A stretch of 64,000 bases of DNA from a virus. This document shows, in pieces, positions 47,841 to 56,893 of the stretch. Position 1 is the first letter of the stretch; each line of letters starts with the position of its first letter. The position numbers were made by a program, and so were the translations under genes. The DNA lies in the IMG/VR virus record IMGVR_UViG_3300020420_001038, positions 1-64,000 of that record, one strand, 5' to 3'. A model generated the notes under the pieces. That model ran no database searches. It saw only the letters and a list, made by a program, of their open reading frames with translations, and was not told where the DNA came from.

Positions 47841-50800
47841 TCGTTTTTAATATATTTTTTACCCGTAAGTTTTTCAATATCTCTAATCATTTCTTCCATG
47901 TTGACCCTTACAGTTTTGCCTGTTTTTGTATTTCTTGAGAAGTATTCCCATTCGCCTTGTTCGTTGTGCGGAGATATCTTAGTAACGTTACCTGCTTCAT
48001 CACGCACAAAAACTTCTGCACTTGATGATTCATCCTTGGCGTAGATGTGTGCGATATTGGCGGTTGTAGATGGATCACTTGCTAATACACCCAGTTCAAC
48101 GTGTCCTGTAACTCTTAAACTGGTGTCATTCAATAACTGTAAACTGTCTGATCTAAATCTACCTGAAATGTTGTTTGATCCATTTTTTAAGAATGCAAAT
48201 TCTAATATACCGTCCTCAGATCCGTCACTTGCATCTAAAATCTTACCTGTAATTTTTGCATAGTTAATTTCTTGATCGTTGTCATTTTCGCCTTTGAATT
48301 TTATCTGTCCTAAGTAGTCAGCATCTGCTGGACTAGAACTATTTCTCTTCAATGATATTACCGGTCCTGCTGTGCTTGAATCTTCTGTTGTGGTAATTGT
48401 TAATGAATCATCTGTTGTTGTATTTGTTATTGTCTGGCTTCCCAATACCGCTACCGCACCTGTTCCTTGAGGGTCAAGAGTGATGTTTGCATTAGAAGCC
48501 GGTGATTGGATCGTATCAGTTAACACACCTGCTGTGAATGTTTTTTGTCCTGAGATTGTTTGATTGTTACTTGTTAAAACAGATAATGAAGTTGATGCAC
48601 CCGCCGGGTTACGTAGCAACTGGACTCTAAATCCATTTACAGTTGTTGATCCACCGCTGGTGCTCGATGCACTTAAAGATACAGTTGAGCCACTTAAAGA
48701 TGCTGTAAATTCTAGTTGGTCAGTTCCTTTAGTTGATACTTGTGGTGCAGTTGTTACATATGCGTCAGTTCCATCTGTGACAACAAATACCTCACTTATC
48801 GATGCGGCGGATTCTGAACTGTTGTTACCGACTACAACATAGTGGGCACCATTGAAAGAATCTGTACTGAACGTATCAACCTCTGTTGCCGAACTTGACA
48901 CAGTGACCTGGCCGATAGTTTTTGTGTTGTCACTGGTTGCATCTGATTCTGAATCACCTAATAGTACTCTATACATTTTGACTGCGGTGTTTGGTTCATT
49001 TCCTGATGCCCTCAGTCTCACAGAACCACTATCTATGTCTGCTGATAAAGATATCAAAGCATTACTTCCTGTGAAAATGTCATTGAACACTGTGATAAAT
49101 GCATCTGTACCGTTGTGTACAACCAAGCATTCTATATTGTTTAATTCTGTTTTTGTTGAATTGTTTGCACTGATGTAATATTTTGCACCTCTGTATGATG
49201 ATGCCGACCATGTATCAAGATTTTCAGTAGCACTGTCTACATCTGTGTTGATAATTGTTGCGGTGTTTCCTGAACTGGACGCTGATGTATTGTCACCAAG
49301 ACCTATTCTGAAAAACTTGACAGAGTTTACGTCTGCTGTACCTGTACCTCTTAATCTGACCGTTGAGCCAGATATGTCTGCATCGAAAGCCACTTGAGTA
49401 TTTGATCCTGACCTTACTATACCACCTGTACTAGTAAAAGCATCTGTGTCGTTGTGTACTAAACTGACTGTCTGTGTAGCAATTTCGTCATTGATTTCAT
49501 CTCTGGTTACCATCTGATAGAATGCACTATCAAAAGATGTTTTGTCAAACGTGTCTACGTTCACTGCTGTTGTAGAAATACTCGTTGCTTCGCCTGTTGT
49601 AGTACCACTTGCTTCAGTTGCCGTTGCCGTTTTGGCAATGTTTACCCAACCCGATGTGTCATATCTTTCATAACTGTCGGTCGAGGTGTTGTAACGTATC
49701 ATACCTGTTGCGTTTAATGACGGTCTCTGTGCTGTTGTGCCTTTTGGAATTGTTAATGCACCCGGTTCTAATTTCAAATTGTTGTGTGTGATATATAAAT
49801 CATCGGATGTTTGCCCGTTTGCCCTGTAAATGTTATTGGCTTCAAAAGACAATCTTGCAAAAAATATTTTTGTGTTTGGATTACAACTTGCTCTTAATCT
49901 TGCTTTGCCGCCGGACACATCTGCTGAAAATGTTGCCAATGTGTTGTTTGCCGAAAGTACAAAACTTTCAGAAATTGTTGCATCTGTGCCTGCACTATTC
50001 ACAGTCATTGTAATTTCTGAGTTTTGATATTCAGATCCCGATTCCATTGTTATGAAATATCTTGCTGTTTTAAATTTGAACACGTCAAAACTGTCTACTG
50101 TTTCAACAGCACTGTCTATGTCTTTTTTGATTCCGTAATGGAAGTTATCAAACTCTCCTAATTTGGTTTTAGTTCCTAAATCCTGTCTGTATAATACTGC
50201 TGTACCTGTTGTGTTTCCTCCAGACAGAGAACTTAATGTTACTGTCTGTCCTGATATTGTGCCTGTAAAACTATGTAACGGTGTACCTCTGCTTGACACC
50301 ATTGCGTAATCATCATGATACACTGTTGTTCCGTCATGTACTAAACTTTTTTCAGATATTTGATAATCTCCTGATGTATCATCTTTGATTAGGATGACAT
50401 ATTTTGCTCCTCGTATATCTGTTTTTGTAAATTGATCTAATGTTGTAGCAGTTGATCCAATGTTTGTAGATGTTGCAATTATTTTTGAGTTTGTGTTTGC
50501 AACAGTTTCGTGATGATCTCCCAATGCTATTCTATAAAATCGTAGGTTTGTATGAGTAGAAGTATTAGTCGCCGCGGATAATTGCACAACATCTCCGGAT
50601 ATTGCGACAGTGAAGTCTACTATTCTCGTTGAGTCTTCGTTGACATTGTATACTGAGATATATGGTGTAGTATCATCATGGATAATTGAAACTTTTAAGT
50701 GTCCAACAAAATTGTTTGTTTGGTCTTCCACTGCAACATCGTATATTGCACCTCTAAATTCTTTGATATCAAATTCATCAACAACTGCTGATGTTGTATC

Positions 50801-51667
50801 TAGTTTGTAATAATTGAATTGTTTTACCGCTGTGTTGTTACCGCCACCTCCGCCACCAGATTCTGCAAATGATAATGCACCCGAACCGTCTGTTTGTAAC
50901 ACTTGTCCGTTACTGCCATCTGCTGTTGGCAATGAGTACGCACCACTTATGGTTACAACTCCTGCTGACGATACTGCAAATTTTTCACTGGCGCCATTGG
51001 CATAGTGACTGGTAGCACTAGGTTTAGTCCCGCCACCTGCATCACCTCCAACACTTACAGTAAAGCCACCGGATGCTGTGCCAAATTTTATTGAACCGTT
51101 GGTGTCAGACATCACCATGCTGTTGTTTGCGTCAGTGCTGTGTATGTATAGAGGTATGTCCGAAGCGGTGTTTATTGTTAATGTGTTGAGAGCAGTGTAA
51201 CTGGCATCCGCGGTTCCTATACCAATGATACCACCCTCACTCATGTCAATTGTAACTGGTGATATTTCAGTACCACCATCGTTGCCTCTGAATATTAGAT
51301 CTTTATCTGATACGTTTGCTTTGACAACAAAATTATCATTGTCGTTTGTTAGGTAACCAAATTGTGTGCCGCCACCTTTTTTAAGTATAATATCACCTCC
51401 AGCCGCATCTAAGAAAATATCGGCTGAATCATTTATATAAAAGTTTGTTGAAGTAACTAGGTTTGTTTCTAGGCCAGTTGATGCCGCTAGTGTTACTGCT
51501 GTGGCCGTTCCTGCCACTTGTAATTCTGTTGAAGGTTCTGAAGTACCAATTCCTACTCGTGAGTTTGTGACATCGAGGTACAGTAGGTTTGTTTCAAATG
51601 CAAGGTCGACGCCATTCCTAGTCAGATTGGACTTTAATACCGACCCTGTTATACGACCTATGGCCAT
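47837..51667 (-). CDS. giant modular tail-fibre-like protein, 1276 residues
   Basis: The N-terminus MAIGRITGSVLKSNL, then TRVG-type VTNSRVGIGTSEPSTELQV, is shared with two other fibre genes and probably attaches the fibre. Residues about 291-1018 hold six related beta domains of roughly 92 residues, interrupted after the third by a GTTAQRP/IRYNTSTDSYE module. The C-terminus (residues about 1190-1276) contains HIYAKDESSSAEVFVRDEAG and a final helix, EEMIRDIEKLTG, which may be a trimerisation or chaperone end. No enzyme site is seen. It probably binds host receptors or decorates the virion. Confidence 0.75.
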   Translation of the reverse strand: MAIGRITGSVLKSNLTRNGVDLAFETNLLYLDVTNSRVGIGTSEPSTELQVAGTATAVTLAASTGLETNLVTSTNFYINDSADIFLDAAGGDIILKKGGGTQFGYLTNDNDNFVVKANVSDKDLIFRGNDGGTEISPVTIDMSEGGIIGIGTADASYTALNTLTINTASDIPLYIHSTDANNSMVMSDTNGSIKFGTASGGFTVSVGGDAGGGTKPSATSHYANGASEKFAVSSAGVVTISGAYSLPTADGSNGQVLQTDGSGALSFAESGGGGGGNNTAVKQFNYYKLDTTSAVVDEFDIKEFRGAIYDVAVEDQTNNFVGHLKVSIIHDDTTPYISVYNVNEDSTRIVDFTVAISGDVVQLSAATNTSTHTNLRFYRIALGDHHETVANTNSKIIATSTNIGSTATTLDQFTKTDIRGAKYVILIKDDTSGDYQISEKSLVHDGTTVYHDDYAMVSSRGTPLHSFTGTISGQTVTLSSLSGGNTTGTAVLYRQDLGTKTKLGEFDNFHYGIKKDIDSAVETVDSFDVFKFKTARYFITMESGSEYQNSEITMTVNSAGTDATISESFVLSANNTLATFSADVSGGKARLRASCNPNTKIFFARLSFEANNIYRANGQTSDDLYITHNNLKLEPGALTIPKGTTAQRPSLNATGMIRYNTSTDSYERYDTSGWVNIAKTATATEASGTTTGEATSISTTAVNVDTFDKTSFDSAFYQMVTRDEINDEIATQTVSLVHNDTDAFTSTGGIVRSGSNTQVAFDADISGSTVRLRGTGTADVNSVKFFRIGLGDNTSASSSGNTATIINTDVDSATENLDTWSASSYRGAKYYISANNSTKTELNNIECLVVHNGTDAFITVFNDIFTGSNALISLSADIDSGSVRLRASGNEPNTAVKMYRVLLGDSESDATSDNTKTIGQVTVSSSATEVDTFSTDSFNGAHYVVVGNNSSESAASISEVFVVTDGTDAYVTTAPQVSTKGTDQLEFTASLSGSTVSLSASSTSGGSTTVNGFRVQLLRNPAGASTSLSVLTSNNQTISGQKTFTAGVLTDTIQSPASNANITLDPQGTGAVAVLGSQTITNTTTDDSLTITTTEDSSTAGPVISLKRNSSSPADADYLGQIKFKGENDNDQEINYAKITGKILDASDGSEDGILEFAFLKNGSNNISGRFRSDSLQLLNDTSLRVTGHVELGVLASDPSTTANIAHIYAKDESSSAEVFVRDEAGNVTKISPHNEQGEWEYFSRNTKTGKTVRVNMEEMIRDIEKLTGKKYIKND
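48614..50797 (-). repeat. six diverged copies of a ~92-residue beta domain
   Basis: Within the giant fibre gene, copies start near residues 291, 405, 520, 702, 815 and 925. Each has a D-x-F segment, a GAxYxV(x) strand, a VVHxGTxAxITV-like strand, an ISGxTVxLxA strand and a final FYRIxLGD-like strand. One more copy ends the 536-residue fibre protein at 53278-53580. The copies are diverged at DNA level, so they are old duplications. Confidence 0.7.
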
Positions 51668-51750
51668 ACTTGGGTACTCCTTATAATAATGTTAGTACAG
51701 CAATACACCGTACACAGCCTGATATCATTGCCGGCTGACCACAGTAATAG

Positions 51751-51758
51751 TATTTATC
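51751..51758 (-). promoter_or_regulatory. late promoter box GATAAATA of the giant fibre gene
   Basis: The box is followed by an 83-base stretch to the ATG with AAGGAG near the end. The leader can form two hairpins: CAGCC with GGCTG, and GTACGG with CTGTAC. Confidence 0.6.
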
Positions 51759-51769
51759 GGCTGTTTGCT

Positions 51770-52006
51770 TTAGGCTCCTATTACAAGGAAATGGCACCAT
51801 CTGGGTGGCAACCATTGCAATAGCCATGCTCTATTCCTGTATAATGGGTATAGGTGTTCCAGACTTATTTGGTCCAAGTTTTTAAATTGTACTCTAAAAT
51901 ATGGATAATCACAAGAAGTGAATATTAGGTCATAATCATCTTGTGTGCCTTTGTACACTCTAATTTGTAGGTGACGATACCTTTTACTCTTGATTAATTT
52001 TTTCAC
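51770..52006 (-). CDS. hypothetical protein with GTG start, 78 residues
   Basis: GTG at 52006 is chosen over TTG at 52021 because GGGAG lies six bases before it. The product is basic and aromatic (KRYRHLQIRVYKGTQDDYDLIF, LYRNRAWLLQWLPPRWCHFLVIGA) with no recognised family. An exact TATAAATA late box lies about 66 bases upstream and the GTG sits at the base of a hairpin whose loop holds the SD. It lies between two fibre genes, so a small chaperone or virion protein is possible. Confidence 0.5.
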   Translation of the reverse strand: MKKLIKSKRYRHLQIRVYKGTQDDYDLIFTSCDYPYFRVQFKNLDQISLEHLYPLYRNRAWLLQWLPPRWCHFLVIGA

Positions 52007-52027
52007 GCACTTCTCCCTCAAAGTGCG
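52006..52027 (-). promoter_or_regulatory. hairpin presenting the SD of the 78-residue gene
   Basis: CGCACTT (52027-52021) pairs with AAGTGCG (52012-52006) around the eight-base loop TGAGGGAG. The loop carries the ribosome site; the last paired base is the first base of the GTG start. Confidence 0.55.
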
Positions 52028-52072
52028 TTCCTTCGGTTTCCCTACTTCCGTCCTATTGGATGAACGTAAAAA

Positions 52073-52080
52073 TATTTATA
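52073..52080 (-). promoter_or_regulatory. late promoter box TATAAATA
   Basis: Exact late consensus upstream of the 78-residue gene, a few bases beyond the terminator of the fibre gene at 52144. Confidence 0.65.
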
Positions 52081-52091
52081 AAAGTCACAAA

Positions 52092-52118
52092 AAAAGGGCG
52101 ACATAAAGCCGCCCTTTT
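52092..52118 (-). terminator. Rho-independent terminator after the 337-residue fibre gene
   Basis: AAAAGGGCG pairs with CGCCCTTTT around a nine-base loop; the minus strand continues with a T-run. Confidence 0.85.
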
Positions 52119-52143
52119 GTCTACTAAAAAGTATGAATATTTA

Positions 52144-53157
52144 TTAGTTGTTTGTTCTTACAACGCAATTTACCAAACCAATACCTTCGTCGGATTTGTT
52201 TTCTAATGCTCTTCCGATTACGTTAAATGGACTGATACTTTCGCCAGTTGCCGCCGCTCTCGCACATCCTTTGATGCTTGATGTTACAAGTCTTTGACCT
52301 TTTGTTACTGATCCAGTTGTTCTTACTGGTGCTCTTCCTGTCATTGCAACAAATGGATGACTGTCGCCGTTTCCTGCCGCCGCGTTCATCATGTATGCTG
52401 GTTTAGTAGATACCACACCAAATACATTGTCAGATAAATCTGATGTTGTTTCAGTGATTTCTGCTGTACCGCCTACTGTTACTACTGCGCCTTCTCCCAT
52501 AGGAGCGTCTGCTTCAAATCTTTCACCTAAGTCAGCGTAAGAAGCCGAAGTTGCTCTTGCGTGGATTACGTTTGCTCTTATATCCACTAGTGCGTCAATA
52601 TCACCTGGGTTCATACCTCTACCTGCTGTCCAGGCACCGCCTGCATTTCCAAAAGTAGTTGTACCGTCATCAGAGTATGATTCATCCCATACCCAGAAAA
52701 GATCGTTTTCTGTGGCACTTGATGCGTCACCTCTGTTAACTTTCAAACCTGATAATGTTGGCATTCCAGAGTTTGAAGAAACGTTTCTGTTTACTTCGAT
52801 GATGTTGTCTTCAACTGAAAGTGTCGCTGTGTTAATAATTGTTTGTGTACCGTCTACTGTTAGGTTTCCGTGTACTCTTACACCGTCATCTGTTACAGTC
52901 AATTCAGCATTACCGTCTGCTGTAATTATAATTGTACCATTTGTTCCTGTGTCAGTTACTGCTACCGAACTGTTTAATTGTGCGATACTGTTTTGTGATA
53001 GACCCGCTAATGAGTCATCAACATATTTTTTGTTTGCTAACTGCCCGTCTGCTGTTGGAGCCGACGTTGTGTTACCATGAATAGTGTTTGCACTTGCTGA
53101 TATTACTATATCACCAACTGAAATACCATTATGTACTCTAAAGTTACGTGTTGTCAT
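52144..53157 (-). CDS. fibre-like virion protein with G2-peptidase-like C-terminus
   Basis: The 337-residue protein starts with NFRVHNGISVGDIVISA, has LANKKYVDDSLAGL (trimeric coiled-coil-like), then the shared module LTVDGTQTIINTATLSVED with NRGDASSATENDLFWVWDES. The C-terminal 140 residues begin YADLGERFEADAPMGEGAVV and continue NVFGVVSTKPAYMMN, a domain common in phage fibres and related to self-cleaving (peptidase G2-like) fibre chaperone domains; whether it cleaves itself is unknown. It has its own promoter and terminator. Confidence 0.72.
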   Translation of the reverse strand: MTTRNFRVHNGISVGDIVISASANTIHGNTTSAPTADGQLANKKYVDDSLAGLSQNSIAQLNSSVAVTDTGTNGTIIITADGNAELTVTDDGVRVHGNLTVDGTQTIINTATLSVEDNIIEVNRNVSSNSGMPTLSGLKVNRGDASSATENDLFWVWDESYSDDGTTTFGNAGGAWTAGRGMNPGDIDALVDIRANVIHARATSASYADLGERFEADAPMGEGAVVTVGGTAEITETTSDLSDNVFGVVSTKPAYMMNAAAGNGDSHPFVAMTGRAPVRTTGSVTKGQRLVTSSIKGCARAAATGESISPFNVIGRALENKSDEGIGLVNCVVRTNN

Positions 53158-53176
53158 AGTTCCATGTTTCCCTTAT

Positions 53177-53184
53177 GATTTATA
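53177..53184 (-). promoter_or_regulatory. late promoter box TATAAATC
   Basis: The box lies about 20 bases before the ATG at 53157, with AAGGG in the short leader. Confidence 0.5.
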
Positions 53185-53208
53185 TTAATATAAAGTTAAG
53201 TCGTAAAA

Positions 53209-53245
53209 AAACGCCCTAACAGTTGTATTTACCATTAGGGCGTTT
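53209..53245 (-). terminator. Rho-independent terminator after the 536-residue fibre gene
   Basis: An 11-base perfect stem, AAACGCCCTAA with TTAGGGCGTTT, loop of 15 bases, followed by a T-run on the minus strand. Confidence 0.85.
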
Positions 53246-53277
53246 AAAATTATCTGTAAGGTATATTCTCTACCGGA

Positions 53278-54888
53278 TTACGCCGCTAGTGAAGATTGTA
53301 CAGTAGCCGCCGTTGTGCCTCCTGTACTTGTTGCCTGTATGTTCACTGTTCCTGAATCATATACTGCTGTTACTGTCGCCAAGTCTGTTGAACCTGAGTT
53401 AGTAATACCGTAAACAGTTATGAATGCAGTTGTACCGTTGTGTACAACAGTTGCTTTCATGCTTGAGTATTCAGAGTTTGAAGAGTCTTGTAAGACTATA
53501 AACAATTCTGCCGCTCTGTATGTAGATGCATTGAAACTCATAATTGTTGTAGCAGTTGATGTGAAGTTCACTGAACTTGTTTCAGTTCTTGCAACACCAC
53601 CTGATGCTAAAGCAGTATTATCAAAACCAGTTATCGCAAATATTCTTGCACCACTGTGTGGAGCAGAAGTAAATGTAATGTTTGTTCCTGATACTGTGTA
53701 GTTTTCAGTTGGTTCTTGGTATACGTTGTCAATGAAGACAAGTACGTTAGCCACCGCCGCCGGCGCTGAACTGAAGAAACCTGTGAATGTTGTAGTTGAT
53801 CCGTCACCTGTTCCCGATACTTTAGAAATAGTTGGTGTGTCACCTGCTATCGCCAAGTTAACATAAGTTGAACCATCTTGACAGCCTTCGTATTGTCCTG
53901 TCTGTGAGTTGAATCTTATGATACCAGTTGCCGCAGTCGGTCTTGCCGCTGTGTTACCAACCGGAAGTCTAAACGCATCAGTCGAACCTGACATGTCAAG
54001 TTCGTAAACCGGTGAACTAGTGTTGATACCAATTGCATCTGCTGAACCATCTAAAAAGAATTGGTGCGTGTTTGCCGCCGATTCCATTCTGAAGTCAAGA
54101 TCGTTTGCTGATGCTTCATTGAAGACAACTGCTCTTGAGAACGTAGCACCACCTGTGATGTTTGCGTTCAAGTCTGCGTAAGAGTCAATTGTAACGTTAC
54201 CTGCTGTTGTACCATCCTCTGAAGCCGAAACTGCCGCAACAAATTCGTCTGCTGATTCGTCCCAAATGAATACTACGTTTGCATCAGATCCTCTGTTAAA
54301 GAATATACCTTGGTCAAACGTGTTAGCCGCTCCACCTGAGTTATTCTTTGCTAATTGAATTAGCGGATCTTCAATTGTTAATGTTGTTGAGTCAATGGTA
54401 GTTGTTGTACCATTTACAGTCAAGTTTCCTGTGACTGTCAAGTTTGATGTTATACCACCTGAAGTAAATGAAAGTCCACCTGCTCCGATTGTAGCAATCT
54501 CAGATCCTGCCACGTCGAATCTAATTACGTCTTCGTCTGAACTTTCTTCTACTTGGATTTTTGTATCTTCGTCAGCGTCTTGAATTGCTGAACCTGATGC
54601 CAAGTTTTTGTAGGCACCGCCGGCATAACCTTCGATTGTTCCAATCGTTGTGTTATATCTTATATCACCGTTTGCTGGCGATCCCGGTCTCTGTCCTGTT
54701 GTACCTGATGGTAACCTTAGTGAGTCAGTTGCTGAGATGTGTAAGGTAGTAGCCGGTGAAGCCGTTCCAATACCTACTCTGCTGTTACTGACATCCAAGG
54801 CTAATAAATTTGTTTCAAATGTTAAATCAGTACCTGACCTTGCCAAGTTACTGGATAACATCTGTCCTGTTATTCGTCCTATTGCCAT
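53278..54888 (-). CDS. modular tail-fibre-like protein, 536 residues
   Basis: It opens MAIGRITGQMLSSNLARSGT, nearly the same as the giant fibre. In order it then carries a GTTGQRP/IRYNTTIG module, the LTVNGTTTTIDSTTLTIED module with NRGSDANVVFIWDES, a second GNTAARP/IRFNSQTGQYE module, a GDGSTTTFTG...VFIDNVYQEPTENYT module, and one copy of the beta domain that is repeated six times in the giant fibre. All of its parts therefore recur elsewhere in this window. It has a late promoter, a GGGG-type ribosome site and a terminator. Confidence 0.75.
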   Translation of the reverse strand: MAIGRITGQMLSSNLARSGTDLTFETNLLALDVSNSRVGIGTASPATTLHISATDSLRLPSGTTGQRPGSPANGDIRYNTTIGTIEGYAGGAYKNLASGSAIQDADEDTKIQVEESSDEDVIRFDVAGSEIATIGAGGLSFTSGGITSNLTVTGNLTVNGTTTTIDSTTLTIEDPLIQLAKNNSGGAANTFDQGIFFNRGSDANVVFIWDESADEFVAAVSASEDGTTAGNVTIDSYADLNANITGGATFSRAVVFNEASANDLDFRMESAANTHQFFLDGSADAIGINTSSPVYELDMSGSTDAFRLPVGNTAARPTAATGIIRFNSQTGQYEGCQDGSTYVNLAIAGDTPTISKVSGTGDGSTTTFTGFFSSAPAAVANVLVFIDNVYQEPTENYTVSGTNITFTSAPHSGARIFAITGFDNTALASGGVARTETSSVNFTSTATTIMSFNASTYRAAELFIVLQDSSNSEYSSMKATVVHNGTTAFITVYGITNSGSTDLATVTAVYDSGTVNIQATSTGGTTAATVQSSLAA

Positions 54889-54937
54889 TTTAATTTCCCC
54901 TTATCGCGATAATTTTAGTTTGTTTTAAAACTATGAA

Positions 54938-54945
54938 TATTTATC
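54938..54945 (-). promoter_or_regulatory. late promoter box GATAAATA
   Basis: The box precedes the 536-residue fibre gene by about 49 bases; the leader ends in AAGGGG and contains the short palindrome TTATCGCGATAA. Confidence 0.55.
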
Positions 54946-54951
54946 GGATTG

Positions 54952-54960
54952 TGCTATAAT
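54952..54960 (+). promoter_or_regulatory. extended -10 promoter, plus strand
   Basis: TGCTATAAT is an extended -10 with no good -35. It would start transcription near 54967, about 19 bases before the ATG at 54986. Confidence 0.45.
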
Positions 54961-54985
54961 TTGAGTGTTAAATACCGCTAACGAC

Positions 54986-55525
54986 ATGAAAAACACGTAT
55001 ATTACAGTAGTTGGAAATATGCCAGTCAAGTTTGACTTGGACCAAGCGAAGCATCTGGGGCCTTTGATAGGGTCTAGCAACAGCAATAAAACAGTGGTAT
55101 TTGACTATGCAACCGTAAACAGCGAATTAAACCTACAAGACATGTTAAATTCAACCCATTTCAAGGATTGTGAAATCCTCACAACGGAAGAATTATATAA
55201 AAAATACCTTTTTTTCGATGGTGTTTGCAATATGCCAATGTTTCCCGGCATCAAAAGTTTTGATATAGACCAAGAAAATTGCAGTCCACAGACTCTCAGT
55301 TTGCTTTTAGCGGTATATCTTAAAAAGCCTGTGATATTTTTATTAGGATACGACATCTCTAATCCAACAGAACTAACCAGATTAAAAAGTATTGCACTGT
55401 CCAACCCAGATACCAAGTTTATGTACATATGTAATCCACCAAGAACCTATCAATTAGATGATTTGTCAAACGGATTTTGTGATACCTACATCAAGTTTCA
55501 GGAGTTGATTGATCGTGAAAAATAA
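54986..55525 (+). CDS. hypothetical protein, DUF115-like C-terminal part
   Basis: The 179-residue protein starts MKNTYITVVGNMPVKFDLDQ and has a KPVIFLLGYDISNPTELTRL segment that resembles IYLLGFDFREYG of the DUF115-like gene at 12345, followed by TKFMYICNPPRTYQL. A Rossmann-like sugar or nucleotide-binding fold is possible. ATG at 54986 is preferred to GTG at 54965, though the latter would be leaderless. It is one of two rightward genes inside the fibre region and overlaps the next by 11 bases. Confidence 0.55.
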   Translation: MKNTYITVVGNMPVKFDLDQAKHLGPLIGSSNSNKTVVFDYATVNSELNLQDMLNSTHFKDCEILTTEELYKKYLFFDGVCNMPMFPGIKSFDIDQENCSPQTLSLLLAVYLKKPVIFLLGYDISNPTELTRLKSIALSNPDTKFMYICNPPRTYQLDDLSNGFCDTYIKFQELIDREK

Positions 55526-55877
55526 AATATTTTACAAATACAGTCTCAAGGTAAGATGGCCAGCAACCTGTAGAAATAGAAGTGTTGAAGTGTTGAAAGA
55601 ACGCCCCGATCTTATAGAACAAATGAATAACTTTAGGCAAAAAATTGATACAGTGTTGAAAATAGTTTGCAGAAAAAATTATCAAGTGGATGGTTCACAT
55701 TCTATGACAGGAGTAAGACTTTGGTTTGAGTCGGGTCAAGATTCTTATGAATTTATTATTAGACAACCTGAATTCGAGTGGGAGATTGTTCCGGAGATAT
55801 CAGTAATAAATGTGATTACAAGCCAACTACAAACGTTTCAGATAGTTTACACACCTACAGGTGTCGTAATAGATTAA
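55515..55877 (+). CDS. hypothetical protein, 120 residues
   Basis: The GTG at 55515 is chosen with GGAG about 10 bases upstream; TTG at 55509 is an alternative. The product is basic at the N-terminus (KYSLKVRWPATCRNRSVEVLKERPDLI) and has a beta-rich end (GVRLWFESGQDSYEFIIRQPEFEWEIVPE). No family is recognised. It is co-transcribed with the preceding gene and overlaps the convergent fibre gene by four bases. Confidence 0.55.
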   Translation: MKNKIFYKYSLKVRWPATCRNRSVEVLKERPDLIEQMNNFRQKIDTVLKIVCRKNYQVDGSHSMTGVRLWFESGQDSYEFIIRQPEFEWEIVPEISVINVITSQLQTFQIVYTPTGVVID

Positions 55878-56893
55878 TCAGCAAACCCGTGCATGACAAC
55901 AATTCTTGCACCTGTGTGTGCGGCCTCACCAGCAGTTGTGACAGTGGTTCCGCTCATTGTATAATTGGTTGTTGGTTCCTGCATCACTCCATCAATATAT
56001 ACGATAACATTTTTAGCATCGGTAGGAGTTGTACTCATTGTGAATGACGTTGTTGATCCATCGCCAGTAAAAATATCTTTTGTAATAGTTCCTGCAACTG
56101 CTTCAGTTCTCAAAGCAGTGTAAGTTGATCCATCTTCTGATACTTCATATTTTCCTGTTGTGGTGTTGAATCTTATCACACCTTCCTGAGCACTTGGCCT
56201 TTCAGCAGTGGTACCTGTTGGTAGAACTACACCTGAATTTGCACTGAACACATATTGTCCTGTACCGGTAGTACCAAAACTCATATCGGCATTTGTTGAA
56301 ATATTGTTTATTGCGTTGTCGCTGAATTCAGTGTTGCCTGTACTTGCACTTATATTCTGTACACCAATTGGCCCAACATATCTTGCACCACAGATGTAAA
56401 CGGATTTGCCTGAAAAATTAACGCCATTTGGCAAATTAGCACCTATGAAATGTAGTACTCCTGATTGATAATCAAAAAACCATTCGTCGTCGTTACCTGA
56501 TCCAGTGGCAAAGAGTTGTGATCCACCTGATGCGGCATTGCCGGCATCTCCTGATGTGTGTACATAAACTTTTACTTGATAAGTTGATCCAAACTCCGGT
56601 GGTATCCAATCAGTTAATCCTGTTTTCCATGTTCTGTTTGCGGCCGCTGTACCGTCATTAGTGGTTTCATCAGGAGCACTGGCAGGATAAACAGTAACTA
56701 TACCCGCACTTGAGGCTGGTTGAGTCGCTGGTATGTTGTTTGCTTCTGTCCAAACTTTGTCACCTCTTAATAATAAAGGAGATGCAATGGCTTCGTTGGG
56801 TGCTTTCTTGGCCGCATTGGTGTCTGTCTTTGTTGCCGCATAACCAATTTTCTTCCAAAGATAATCTACTTTTTTTGCGTCAGTTATTGCCAT
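55874..56893 (-). CDS. modular fibre-like virion protein, 339 residues
   Basis: The N-terminus KKVDYLWKKIGYAATKTDTN and PNEAIASPLLLRGDKVW is a head I recall from structural proteins of T4-like marine phages. A middle domain (TDWIPPEFGSTYQVKVYVH, YICGARYVGPIG) follows, then GTTAERP/IRFNTTTGKYE and a C-terminal GDGSTTSFTM...VYIDGVMQEPTTNYT module shared with two other proteins. No enzymatic site is seen. The ATG overlaps the stop of the 1231-residue gene as TAATG, so they share the late transcript. Confidence 0.72.
   Translation of the reverse strand: MAITDAKKVDYLWKKIGYAATKTDTNAAKKAPNEAIASPLLLRGDKVWTEANNIPATQPASSAGIVTVYPASAPDETTNDGTAAANRTWKTGLTDWIPPEFGSTYQVKVYVHTSGDAGNAASGGSQLFATGSGNDDEWFFDYQSGVLHFIGANLPNGVNFSGKSVYICGARYVGPIGVQNISASTGNTEFSDNAINNISTNADMSFGTTGTGQYVFSANSGVVLPTGTTAERPSAQEGVIRFNTTTGKYEVSEDGSTYTALRTEAVAGTITKDIFTGDGSTTSFTMSTTPTDAKNVIVYIDGVMQEPTTNYTMSGTTVTTAGEAAHTGARIVVMHGFAD

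Noticed and set aside
48614-50797. Repeat array that might suggest CRISPR or tandem DNA repeats
   Set aside because: The repetition is at protein level (six ~92-residue domains), strongly diverged in DNA, with no short conserved repeat and spacer pattern.
54901-54912. Palindrome TTATCGCGATAA as an attachment site or operator
   Set aside because: A single 12-base palindrome in an AT-rich leader with no integrase or repressor in the window; more likely part of the leader.
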